Both the position numbers and the translations under genes were made by a program. This document shows positions 27,601-34,637 of a stretch of DNA of 49,026 nt, one piece after another. The notes below the pieces were generated by a model. That model made no database searches. It was given only the letters and a program-made list of their open reading frames with translations, and was not told where the DNA came from. The first letter of the stretch is position 1. Each line of letters opens with the position of its first letter. The stretch is taken from positions 1 to 49,026 of the forward strand of contig NZ_JALQCW010000045.1 of NCBI RefSeq assembly GCF_023241715.1, in the 5' to 3' direction. Source of the stretch: Pseudomonas morbosilactucae. Its GTDB lineage: Bacteria > Pseudomonadota > Gammaproteobacteria > Pseudomonadales > Pseudomonadaceae.

Positions 27601-28821
27601 TTCATGGCGCTCGTAGCACAGGTGCAGACGAATGCCGCCGCTGGCACAGATATCACTCAGGCGTGCTTGGCCGTCGTAGTGGAAGCTCAGGAAATGCCCG
27701 AGTGCATTCTCGATACGGCGCAGTGGCGAGGGTTGGCCACTGTCGGCCAACTCACCGAAATAGAAGAAGGTGTTGTCGGGCGTCTGAATCAGGTAATGCC
27801 CGCCTTCGGAGCACACCAGGAACAGTTGCTCGCTGGCCAGGAAAAACCGCTCCCCCGGCTCCAGCACGGGCAGGTTAAGGTCGCGCCCCTGGTTGTCGCG
27901 CAGGTACAACTGACCCTCTTGCAGACGCAGGCTTTGCTCCCACGGCAGCACCCAGCCGCGCCCCAGCAGCCCTTCGTGATGAATATCGCTGGCATAGAAA
28001 CGCGCCCAGACAATCGGCATCAGGCCGGGAAGATCAAAGTCGGTTTCGCTTTCTTCCAAGAGCAATTTGCGCCCGCTGATCCCATCCACCGGGTTGCCAA
28101 ACAGTGCCCCGGCGACGCGCCCGACGGCTGGGCCTATAACGAACTGTCCAGCCAGTTCGCCCACCACAAAAGTGCTGGCGAAACGCATGGCGCAGGGGGC
28201 CACAGCTTTGAGCCCGACCTGGCTGGCCTTGAACAGAAGCTGCCCAACGCCACCGACAAGGCCGGCAACGACCATGGCGACCTCCACCGTGTCGCGTATG
28301 ATTTTCGGTACTTCGTCGTCGATCGGCAGGTACTGTTCCTTTTCAGCGCCGATAAACACGTTCTCCGAACCGCTGTCGATCACACTGCCGCAGGTCAGCT
28401 TGTCGCCCTTGCGGGCCGCTGGCAGGCCGTTGATAAAGACCTTGGCCGAGCCCTCTGCAACCATCGGCGGCACCGGGTGTTTTGTGCAGAGCCCGACACT
28501 GCCCTGGACAAAGGCCGCCTTCAGGCCATTGATAAACACATCGCTGGAACCACTGGTAATCCCTCCGGCGGGCGCCTTACTCATTCGCCCTATGCCCTCC
28601 CCCGCCATCACCAGCCCTGAACCGGCAGCGCCCGCAACCACCCCAATCAGCAAGGGCAACAACACGGCCCCGGCTCCGCAGGTCGCAACGACAAAAATCG
28701 AGGCGGCAGCCACCAGCGCCAATCCCAGCGCGGCGCCCACCAAAAAACCTACGAGAGCGTTGGTGTGCGCAATCTCGTCGTCAAAACGTGCTGCTTCAAA
28801 CATGCGTGACATCCATGTCAT
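24616..28821 (-). CDS. rhs: PAAR-Rhs type VI effector with C-terminal AHH-like nuclease
   Basis: A 1401-aa effector. Residues 10-19 are the prePAAR motif AARxxDxxxH (AARFDDEIAH). Hydrophobic helices follow (about 22-72), then a PAAR domain (about 80-165) that caps the VgrG spike, and a second hydrophobic region (about 180-240), as in class II prePAAR effectors. The Rhs core of YD repeats runs to about 1295 and ends in the self-cleavage consensus PxxxxDPxGL (PNALGWIDPWGL). The last 106 residues are the toxin: THHIATNKH and DVPGHKGPHPEGMHQKI fit an AHH-type HNH nuclease. Composition turns AT-rich exactly at the tip. The chaperone gene is 25 bp upstream and the immunity gene overlaps by 4 bp. 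Confidence 0.93.
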   Translation of the reverse strand: MTWMSRMFEAARFDDEIAHTNALVGFLVGAALGLALVAAASIFVVATCGAGAVLLPLLIGVVAGAAGSGLVMAGEGIGRMSKAPAGGITSGSSDVFINGLKAAFVQGSVGLCTKHPVPPMVAEGSAKVFINGLPAARKGDKLTCGSVIDSGSENVFIGAEKEQYLPIDDEVPKIIRDTVEVAMVVAGLVGGVGQLLFKASQVGLKAVAPCAMRFASTFVVGELAGQFVIGPAVGRVAGALFGNPVDGISGRKLLLEESETDFDLPGLMPIVWARFYASDIHHEGLLGRGWVLPWEQSLRLQEGQLYLRDNQGRDLNLPVLEPGERFFLASEQLFLVCSEGGHYLIQTPDNTFFYFGELADSGQPSPLRRIENALGHFLSFHYDGQARLSDICASGGIRLHLCYERHERRLSRVERVVDNRPVETLVHYQYDADGQLQQVINRNGDRVRQFAYEQGRMVAHENALGLVCQYRWSTRFDDHQPRVVEHWTSDGERYHFHYDLAQQQTEIRDVLNRVALIHYNDGRRVTACRDFGGEHYRFELDDAGNMTRLELPDGNSLAFVYDDFARLVEEVDPLGRSTCYSYHLNTSLITSIQRPDGSTQSWVYDSNGTLLDSVDPLGHVTQYFNTTDGLPHTCTDPLGNTTHLWWNALGQIEQYQDCSGHRTHYAYDQNLHLLSIKDALERTTRLIRKADGEVLRVEHPDGSHDAYSYNALGQLLSHTDADERTTYVTRTPRGLLSKRQDPRGQQVHYEYDNCQRLIALLNENKAAYRFRYDASDRLQEEVRVDGLRRRFRYTLSGALAQLEEVSRQGFNDVSRQQYFEHDAAGRLLSRITDDGRLDYQYDDVDRLIAVDRQPSAAGKARGVGLDHLAFSYDAAGQLLSEDSSTGNLGYSYDALGNLTGLTLPDGRQANYLHYGSGHLHQINLDGRMISDFERDALHRETLRTQGALTSRYGYDSKDRKVWQAAIRLPHEQLSQLQEKTDSLLGHPQHPATALHRRYHYSPGGEVQRVTDKQRGVTHFTYDASGQLRSRQPDHPQLQTEDFSYDPAGNLSGSGRWHFESLPDNRLVAFKDLRFSYDTWGNLSEKSSATGAMQRFHYDSENRLIKTETWQGSKLRSEARYHYDALGRRIGKHVTQDGQAEEIRFLWQGLRLLQEQQPQLHSLYLYEPGSYAPLARIDTDPELPERDARYYYFHTDQIGTPQEMTNAEGHVVWRAYYKAWGGLEALSPNLVEQNLRFQGQYHDRESGLYYNTFRYYDPAVGRFTTQDPIGLLGGDNLYRYAPNALGWIDPWGLSACAPTHHIATNKHRVWSSRFRDLFKENGLGQFRNGKSRKDILNDPLNKVDVPGHKGPHPEGMHQKIFDRLEQASERGPDAFTDELKKLRVEAVTPGSWLNDILIKASP

Positions 28822-28846
28822 GCCGACTGTTTAGGGCCGGAAATCC

Positions 28847-29296
28847 TTAAGGGGTGGCGGGGTTGGAGGGATGGGCTCGAAAACTCGCCAGCACCTCCAG
28901 CCACAGCTGATTCAGCTGGGCGTCAAACGGCATTTGGCTGGTGGCGGTAAACACCAGTACCCGTTCAGGGGCGATGACAAAAGCCGACTGGCGCTGATAC
29001 ACCGGGCGCCCATCGCTCTGGTAATGGGCATCGACTTGCCGACCCGGGATCGGTGAGCTGGCCGAGAGCTCGACCTCGAGGAGGCTCTGGCGCTGGTACT
29101 TGCGCAGCTTGGCGGCGATCATGCTGACCTGGCGCTCGACGTAGTCGGACAAGGCTTCGCCGGGCAGTGTGGTGTCCCGTGAAATCGTCAGGCTGAACGG
29201 GGCCGGCAAAGTCACGCCCGGGACAAACATGTTGACGCTGCGGTCGTGAAAACCGACCGGCAGGGTGAGCGTGCCTTCTTGAATCAGGTAGTCCAT
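28847..29296 (-). CDS. eagR: Eag-type effector chaperone (DUF1795/DcrB-like)
   Basis: A 149-aa cytosolic protein of the DUF1795 family (MDYLIQEGTLTLPVGFHDRSVN, FSLTISRDTTLPGEALSDYV). Eag chaperones bind the prePAAR motif and shield the transmembrane helices of the cognate effector until it is loaded on VgrG. Its place between vgrG and rhs and the prePAAR motif in the Rhs protein support this directly. The start is the ATG at 29296, 32 bp after vgrG; a longer upstream reading frame runs through vgrG and is not real. Only one chaperone is present although the effector has two hydrophobic regions. Confidence 0.88.
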   Translation of the reverse strand: MDYLIQEGTLTLPVGFHDRSVNMFVPGVTLPAPFSLTISRDTTLPGEALSDYVERQVSMIAAKLRKYQRQSLLEVELSASSPIPGRQVDAHYQSDGRPVYQRQSAFVIAPERVLVFTATSQMPFDAQLNQLWLEVLASFRAHPSNPATP

Positions 29297-29328
29297 TGGC
29301 GATGTGCCCTCAGGTTGGAACAGCAGGT

Positions 29329-31284
29329 TTAGGAAGCCGGCTGGGGTGGGTTGGAGAAGACGCCTTGCACCTGGCTGTCGATGCTGCCCTTGGCCCCATC
29401 GGCACCCGGAGCCGTGCCCGCTGCCCCGCCCGGCATGTTGATATTGAGATTGCCGCCGGTATTGATCTCGGCGTCGCCGGTGACCGAGAAATTGAACGCG
29501 GTGCCGTAGAGGTTGATCTCGCCGCTGGCATTCATTTCGATCACGCTCTGGCCACACACCAGGCGCAGTTGGCTGCCCGCCTCCATCAGGTACTGGGTGC
29601 CGACGCTGTCGCGCTTGGCGCCGCCGACTTGCAGGGTGTCGTTGACCTTGACCGTCCTCAGGCGGTTCTGGCCGATAGTGACGGTTTCGTTCTGCCCCAC
29701 GGAGTGAGCACGGTCGACACCCACCCAGTGGGTCTCGTTGTTGCCGACGCTGCAATCCTGGTCGCGCTGCGCGTGGATGTAGATCTGCTCGCGCCCGGCC
29801 CGGTCTTCCACCCGCACTTCATTGGAGCCTGCGCCCCCCAGGCTGCTGTTGGTCTTGAACACGCTGCGGGTCTTGTTCTCGGGCAGCGGATAAGGCACCG
29901 GGGTGATTTTGTTCGGCACACAACCGGTGATCAGCGGTTGGTCGGGGTCGCCCTCAAGGAAGGTGACAAACACCTCCATGCCGATCCGTGGAATCACCAC
30001 CTGGCCAAACCCCGGGCCCGCCCAACTGGACGCCACCCGCACCCAGCAACTGCTGGTTTCGTCGAAACGGCCCTCACGGTCCCAATGGAACTGGACCTTG
30101 ACCCGGCCATACTGATCGCAATGGATTTCTTCACCGGCTGGGCCGGTCACCCTCGCCGTCTGGCTGGCCAATACGGGTTTTCGTGCTGGCATCGGCGGGC
30201 GGTAAAAAGTGTCCCAGGGGATGGCGGAAAAGGTGTTGCGATAGCCCTGCACAAAACCGTCTTCGAGCTTCACATCGCTGGTGACTGATTCCTCCAGCAC
30301 TTGTGGCTGCAAGCCCTGGTGAGCGACTTCGGTGATCAGCCAGAGATCATTCCAGGCCATGCGCGGGTGCTTGGCCAAGGTCAGGAAATGCCCGCTGACC
30401 AGGGCCGGCTCGTCGCTGTGACCCTTGACCAGGCGGTAGTCGGCACGGTGCCGCTCCAGCGCGCGCTGGCTCAGCACCTTGCCGCGATCACGGCGATTGA
30501 ATGCCCCGGGGTAGTCGTAGTCTTCCAGGTCAGGCTGCGGGGCCTGATTTTCCGATTGGTACTTTGACTCCAGCAGCATGCTCGGCTTTTCAAAGTCATA
30601 GTCACGGCGCGTGGTACGGCCGGTACGCGCCTCGACCCGCAGGTCAAAACCCTTGATCACCGGCCGGTCGGCAACCATTCCGCTACCGGCCTGATACTCC
30701 GTCGCTTGCGGCAGTTGGGGAAACACCGTCTGGTCATCCCCGAACATCAGCACATGCCCAGCCTGGCTATGGCGATGGTGGTAGTGAATACCCTCTTCGC
30801 TGCACAGGCGTTGCACGAACTGCAGGTCGGATTCGTCGTACTGCACACAGTAGTCCCGCTCCGGGTAATCCATGCCCAGGTGGAACTGGTAGGCATCGCT
30901 GAGGATGCCGTGCTCTTCCAGAATCTGCGCGATGATCCGGTTGACCGGCAAGTGCTGGAAGATGCGTTGGTTGATTCGGTGGCTCAGGTAAGCCAGGTGG
31001 GGAACCAGGGTCAGGCTGTAACGGGTCAGGCGCTTGCCGCTGGCACCCTGCTCCGCACGGTGAATGATCCCGTGAATGCCCTCGCCCCGGTCGCTAAAGG
31101 CCAGGAAGGCGGGTTTATGCAGCAAGCTCTCAAGGTCCACTTCATGTCGCTCGCTGACCAACTCCACATCGAAGGCATAGAGCGTGCTGATCGCTTCCTT
31201 GCCCACAAAGGAGAGCACTTGAAAATCATGCTGGAGCCCCTCGACGACCAGGCTGAAATGGGTCTGGTTGGCTGAACTGAACAA
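29329..31284 (-). CDS. vgrG: VgrG spike protein of type VI secretion, TTG start
   Basis: A 651-aa protein with the gp27-like base (residues 1 to about 370, beginning SSANQTHFSLVVEGL), the gp5-like OB fold (GRVKVQFHWDRE, SCWVRVASSWAGPGFG) and a C-terminal beta-helix needle ending in INTGGNLNINMPG. No extra enzymatic domain follows the needle. The trimer tips the Hcp tube and carries the PAAR-Rhs effector. The start is TTG at 31284, supported by AGAGGA about eight bases upstream; no nearby in-frame ATG fits. It lies 88 bp after hcp, past a strong terminator hairpin. Confidence 0.93.
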   Translation of the reverse strand: MFSSANQTHFSLVVEGLQHDFQVLSFVGKEAISTLYAFDVELVSERHEVDLESLLHKPAFLAFSDRGEGIHGIIHRAEQGASGKRLTRYSLTLVPHLAYLSHRINQRIFQHLPVNRIIAQILEEHGILSDAYQFHLGMDYPERDYCVQYDESDLQFVQRLCSEEGIHYHHRHSQAGHVLMFGDDQTVFPQLPQATEYQAGSGMVADRPVIKGFDLRVEARTGRTTRRDYDFEKPSMLLESKYQSENQAPQPDLEDYDYPGAFNRRDRGKVLSQRALERHRADYRLVKGHSDEPALVSGHFLTLAKHPRMAWNDLWLITEVAHQGLQPQVLEESVTSDVKLEDGFVQGYRNTFSAIPWDTFYRPPMPARKPVLASQTARVTGPAGEEIHCDQYGRVKVQFHWDREGRFDETSSCWVRVASSWAGPGFGQVVIPRIGMEVFVTFLEGDPDQPLITGCVPNKITPVPYPLPENKTRSVFKTNSSLGGAGSNEVRVEDRAGREQIYIHAQRDQDCSVGNNETHWVGVDRAHSVGQNETVTIGQNRLRTVKVNDTLQVGGAKRDSVGTQYLMEAGSQLRLVCGQSVIEMNASGEINLYGTAFNFSVTGDAEINTGGNLNINMPGGAAGTAPGADGAKGSIDSQVQGVFSNPPQPAS

Positions 31285-31317
31285 TCCCTGTTCCTCTGTG
31301 TAAGTGCGTCAGAAGCG

Positions 31318-31355
31318 AAAAAAGCACATGGACCGACGCGGCAGGTCCATGTGCT
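31318..31355 (-). terminator. terminator hairpin between hcp and vgrG
   Basis: A perfect 12-bp stem, AGCACATGGACC (31323-31334) with GGTCCATGTGCT (31344-31355), is followed on the minus strand by six T residues (31318-31323). It should end most hcp transcripts and let a fraction read into vgrG, matching the much higher need for Hcp subunits. Confidence 0.85.
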
Positions 31356-31372
31356 GTGACGATCGACCCGCC

Positions 31373-31891
31373 TTAGCCGGCGACCGGGGTGCGCCAGTCA
31401 TCGGAACCGGAAGTACCGGAGACTTCGTGGGTCCAGGTGATCTTGCGGTAGGTGAAATGCACGTCTTCCAGGTGGGTGAAGTGCGAGTTCGATGGGTCTT
31501 GGCAGTTGTGCATGTAGTCCTTGATGTCAACGATGATTGCGTCTTCAAGGGTGGTGGTGAAGTAGTGCTCTTGGGTGCCGGCAGCGGACGTGCGGTACCA
31601 GTGGATAACGATTTCGGTCAGGCGCTCGCCGGAGGTCAGGGCGCCCAGCAGCAGGGGCGAAGCCTTGTCGAAGACCTTGGTGATGACCACCGGCTTGTGT
31701 ACGCGCTGACCGGTCGGCTGGCCGGATTGCGGATCACGGGGAATGATCACTTCGTGCTGGAAGCCCTGGACCATGACCTGGTCTTCGTGGCCTTCCTGAT
31801 AAGTGTTGCCCACCGAGTCGGCGGTGAAGGCGCCAGCAGTGATCAGGCCTTGTTTGGTGCCGGTAACGGACATGTACGCGGGTGTAGCCAT
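31373..31891 (-). CDS. hcp: Hcp tube protein of type VI secretion
   Basis: A 172-aa protein of the Hcp1 family: MATPAYMSVTGTKQGLITAG, then QVMVQGFQHEVIIPRDPQSG, HKPVVITKVFDKASPLLLGAL and TYRKITWTHEVSGTSGSDDW at the end. Hexamers stack to form the inner tube expelled by the type VI machine. The ATG at 31891 has AAGGA eight bases upstream; an in-frame upstream ATG (31942) would add 17 residues and is not favoured. The core type VI genes are not in the window, so this is an orphan hcp-vgrG island. Confidence 0.95.
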   Translation of the reverse strand: MATPAYMSVTGTKQGLITAGAFTADSVGNTYQEGHEDQVMVQGFQHEVIIPRDPQSGQPTGQRVHKPVVITKVFDKASPLLLGALTSGERLTEIVIHWYRTSAAGTQEHYFTTTLEDAIIVDIKDYMHNCQDPSNSHFTHLEDVHFTYRKITWTHEVSGTSGSDDWRTPVAG

Positions 31892-31921
31892 GGGTGCGTT
31901 CCTTGCTAAAAGTGAGAATAA

Positions 31922-31945
31922 CCAATGGGCAACATTGCCCAATGG
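31922..31945 (-). repeat. inverted repeat in the hcp leader
   Basis: CCAATGGGCAA (31922-31932) and TTGCCCAATGG (31935-31945) form an inverted repeat with a two-base loop and one mismatched pair. It lies between the proposed sigma54 promoter and the hcp ribosome binding site, so it would be at the 5' end of the mRNA. Confidence 0.55.
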
Positions 31946-31959
31946 CTACCCAAAGCTAT

Positions 31960-31975
31960 GTCAAGGAACGTGCCA
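31960..31975 (-). promoter_or_regulatory. candidate sigma54 (RpoN) promoter of hcp
   Basis: The minus strand reads CTGGCACGTTCCTTGAC. The -24 element TGGCAC and the five-base spacing match the sigma54 consensus TGGCAC-N5-TTGC, but the -12 element has GA instead of GC, which would weaken it. It lies about 70 bp upstream of the hcp ATG. RpoN control of hcp genes is established in several gamma-proteobacteria. Confidence 0.5.
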
Positions 31976-32061
31976 GGAATCGTCATAACCAAGCGGGCCG
32001 GGACCTTCAGCGCGATTCCGGGTATTTTCAGACCGGCGCAACCGCACAACCCATTGGAAAG

Positions 32062-32184
32062 TGCGCAAGAAGTTGCGCAGTACTGTGCAAGAAGTTGCGC
32101 AGTCGTCTACAACGCTGGCAATACCTGCCTTACAGCGATGTATACACAAACTTATCCACATTGAAGTGCGCAAGAAGTTGCGCA
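32062..32184. repeat. three copies of an 18-bp palindrome upstream of hcp (likely activator sites)
   Basis: TGCGCAAGAAGTTGCGCA occurs exactly at 32062-32079 and 32167-32184, with a one-mismatch copy (TGTGCAA left arm) at 32084-32101. Each is a 7-bp inverted repeat around GAAG; the third extends to 10-bp arms (32164-32187). Starts are 22, 83 and 105 bp apart, close to 2, 8 and 10 helical turns. They lie about 90-210 bp upstream of the sigma54-like promoter, where enhancer-binding activators usually sit. Confidence 0.75.
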
Positions 32185-32371
32185 CTTGCCCTGAGCTCGT
32201 ACCACGACAACTGACGCCCGCAAAACAGCCATCAATGCCTCTCACTCTGCCCGAGCGGTGTACCGATAAGGGCGTGGACCGGGAGGTTCGATCAACAGCT
32301 GGGTGCGGATTTTTTCGCCGGCTATTGGCTCACCCTGCGACCCTGGCGCTGCAGTTTTTGGCGTGTGCCGC

Positions 32372-33499
32372 TTACCCGCGCACCCGGGCCTCCCGACAGG
32401 CCAACGCACTCACCGCCAGGCACCCCGCCGCCAGTGAATACACCCACACCGTGGACGCCACCGGCAGGAGCAGCCCGGCGATCAGCGGGCCGATGCCCGC
32501 GCCGATGTCGCGCCATACGGCGTTGGCCGCCAAGGCTCGGACGCGTCCAGGGCCTGGGTGCCGTTGGGCCACAACGGTCACCACCAACGGCAGTTGCAGG
32601 GCCCGCAGCACCAACACCAGGGCACCGCCAACGATCAGCCAGTGGCAACCAAAACCCACCAGGGCCACGCAGGTGAGCAGGGAGAAGACGATGAGCATGC
32701 GGGTCGCGCCCCAGCGTTGGGCAGCGAGGCCGCCCAGGGGGCTGAGGAGCATTTCTGAGAGGTAGCGCAGGGCGAGCAGGCCTCCGGCCACGAGTACGGC
32801 GTTGCCGGCCATGAGTTGTTCGGCCAGCAGCGACAGGCCAATGATGAACAGGCCGTCCAGCACCAGCCCTTCGACAAAGGACCACATGGCGACGCTGTCG
32901 GGACGCTGGAAGCGCCGGGGAGAGGTGGCCAGGGGATGAGCTTTGTTCGGCAGCGCAAGGGCCAGATACACCGCGATCAATGACGTCAGGGCCATCAGGA
33001 AGAAGATCACCCGGGGGCCGTATTCAACACTGACCAGGGCGCCGAGGGGCAAGGCCAGCATCGGGCCGGTGGCGATCAGTGCCCGGGAGCGGCCGGTACG
33101 CCGGGCCGCGCCGTCAGGTTCGGCGGTGGCCATGACTTGGGTCGAAAGGTTGAGGGCGGCGTAAGTCAGGCCCCACCCCAGGCGCAACAGCAGCAGCCAC
33201 CAGAAGCCGGACAACGTGGCGTAGCCCAGGGCGCACAGGGCCGCCGTAGCAGCGGCCAGCACGCAGATCGGGCGATCACCGTGCCGGGCGTAGAAGCCCA
33301 TGACGTGGCTGTAGCCGAAAATCCGCACCAGGCGGTTGGCCGCCAGCAACAAGCCGGCTTCGGCCAGGGTCACGCCGAAGGCTTCGTGCTGCATGGGCAG
33401 CAGCAGGTAGAGCAAGGTGTCGCCGGGCAGGCACAGGCCCAGGATCGAGGCGGCGCGGGCGGAGTGTTTATCGGTGGTGCGGGCGTGGGTATCAGGCAT
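32372..33499 (-). CDS. MFS transporter
   Basis: A 375-aa integral membrane protein with twelve hydrophobic segments and MFS features, including a charged cytosolic loop after the second helix (GFYARHGDRPICVLA) and a long central loop near residues 195-215 (NKAHPLATSPRRFQRPD). The substrate is unknown; an exporter role is likely for this kind of short MFS protein. I use the ATG at 33499 rather than a TTG nine bases upstream. It is divergent from the frameshifted LysR gene 101 bp away, its probable regulator. Confidence 0.82.
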   Translation of the reverse strand: MPDTHARTTDKHSARAASILGLCLPGDTLLYLLLPMQHEAFGVTLAEAGLLLAANRLVRIFGYSHVMGFYARHGDRPICVLAAATAALCALGYATLSGFWWLLLLRLGWGLTYAALNLSTQVMATAEPDGAARRTGRSRALIATGPMLALPLGALVSVEYGPRVIFFLMALTSLIAVYLALALPNKAHPLATSPRRFQRPDSVAMWSFVEGLVLDGLFIIGLSLLAEQLMAGNAVLVAGGLLALRYLSEMLLSPLGGLAAQRWGATRMLIVFSLLTCVALVGFGCHWLIVGGALVLVLRALQLPLVVTVVAQRHPGPGRVRALAANAVWRDIGAGIGPLIAGLLLPVASTVWVYSLAAGCLAVSALACREARVRG

Positions 33500-33600
33500 G
33501 GCGGGCAAACCGGCAGGTCACAAACGGCCTCCAGCCTGACCGTCGACAGCGGCGCTGACAAACACTTTAATTGCGCCGTATAGGTGACTAAATTAGACCC

Positions 33601-34520
33601 ATGATCAATGACCTCCCGCCCCTGAATGCCGTCCGCGCCTTTGCCGCCGCCGCTCGCCACGAGAGCTTCAGCGCGCGGCTGAAGAACTGCATGTGAGCCA
33701 CAGCGCGGTAAGCCGCCATATCAAGTTGCTGGAAGAACACCTCGGGGTCTTGCTGTTCGAGCGGCGCATTCGCCAATCGTTGCTGACGCCCGCCGGGCAG
33801 GCCTTCTATGAACAGGTCAGCGTGGCCCTGACCCAAATCGCCAACGCCGCCACGTCCCTGCGCCGGGGCGCGAAGCTGCGCAAAGTGATCATCAATGTGC
33901 GGCCGTCCTTTGCCGTGCGCTGGCTGATCCCACGGTTACCGCAGTTCATGGCGCTGTACCCGGAGATTCAGCCGGAGGTGGTGACCAGCACCCTGGCTCC
34001 CGACCCGGCCAGGGAAACCTTCGACCTGGTGATTCGCCGGGGTCGCTCAGGCTGGTCGGCGGCGCTGCAGCCCCAGCGCTTGCTGGAGGATGAAATCCTG
34101 GTGGTGGCGGCGCCGTCGCTGTTGCAGGCCACTGCGCTGAACACCCCCAAGGACCTGGCCCGGCATACGTTGCTGAACAGCCGCACCCGCGCCAGTGACT
34201 GGCAGAAATGGCTGGAGCATTGCGCCCTGAAGCCGCTGCGCCATCCACCGACGCTGCATTTCGACCACATGCACTTCGTGCTCCAGGCCTGTGTCGATGG
34301 GTTGGGGTTGGCGCTGTGCCCCGCCTCGCTACTGGCCAAGGACCTGGCCAGCGGTCGCCTGGTCTGCCCCTTGCCCGAGTTGCGCCAACCCCTGACCCGC
34401 TATTACTACGGGGTGGCCGGTGATGCCACGCCCGAAGCCCAAGTGTTTATCCGATGGATGCTGGCGCAGATCGAGAAAGATGCGCAAGACAACCGACCCC
34501 AGGCGCATCGCAGAGGATGA
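33601..34520 (+). pseudogene. LysR-family regulator gene with a single-base frameshift near the start
   Basis: The ATG at 33601 opens MINDLPPLNAVRAFAAAARHESFS, the first half of a GcvA-like LysR helix-turn-helix. That frame stops at 33696. The continuation, AAEELHVSHSAVSRHIKLLEE, lies in the next frame and runs to 34520 with a complete effector-binding domain. One missing base around 33672 (AGC-GCGCGG for AGC-CGCGCGG) explains it. Internal initiation at 33693 would lack half the DNA-binding domain. If real, the frameshift inactivates the likely regulator of the divergent MFS gene; otherwise it is a sequencing error. Confidence 0.8.
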
Positions 34521-34637
34521 CCAGCCCCCACAAATAATCCGATACAAATGTGCCGATTCAGGGCCTTTAACCGACATTTCTTCGACATTGGCTGGAGTAA
34601 TATCGCCGCCTCTCTTTGCCGTAAAAGCCCGACTGCG

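Larger units (their letters stand above)
31892..32371. other. 480-bp regulatory region between the MFS gene and hcp
   Basis: The region holds the hcp leader hairpin, sigma54-like promoter and palindrome array listed separately. Both neighbours are transcribed leftwards, so the region serves hcp. The short ORFs crossing it run through the palindromes and show no protein-like pattern. Confidence 0.6.

Noticed and set aside
25195..28620. Two long plus-strand open frames (653 and 467 codons) opposite rhs
   Set aside because: They lie antisense to a clearly real Rhs core and show no protein-family features; GC-rich codon bias leaves the opposite strand open.
31892..31942. 17-residue N-terminal extension of Hcp
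   Set aside because: Hcp proteins start with the short MATPAYM-type N-terminus, which has its own AAGGA site; the extension covers the leader hairpin.
32152..32160. Perfect DnaA-box sequence TTATCCACA inside the hcp upstream region
   Set aside because: A single 9-mer is expected by chance about once in every few windows of this size, and there is no cluster of boxes or AT-rich unwinding element.
32062..32184. CRISPR-like array
   Set aside because: The copies are palindromic operators with unequal spacing (22 and 83 bp), there are only three of them, and no cas genes are present.
33660..33696. Programmed frameshift in the LysR gene
   Set aside because: There is no slippery sequence; LysR regulators are not known to use one, and a single-base deletion restores the family pattern.
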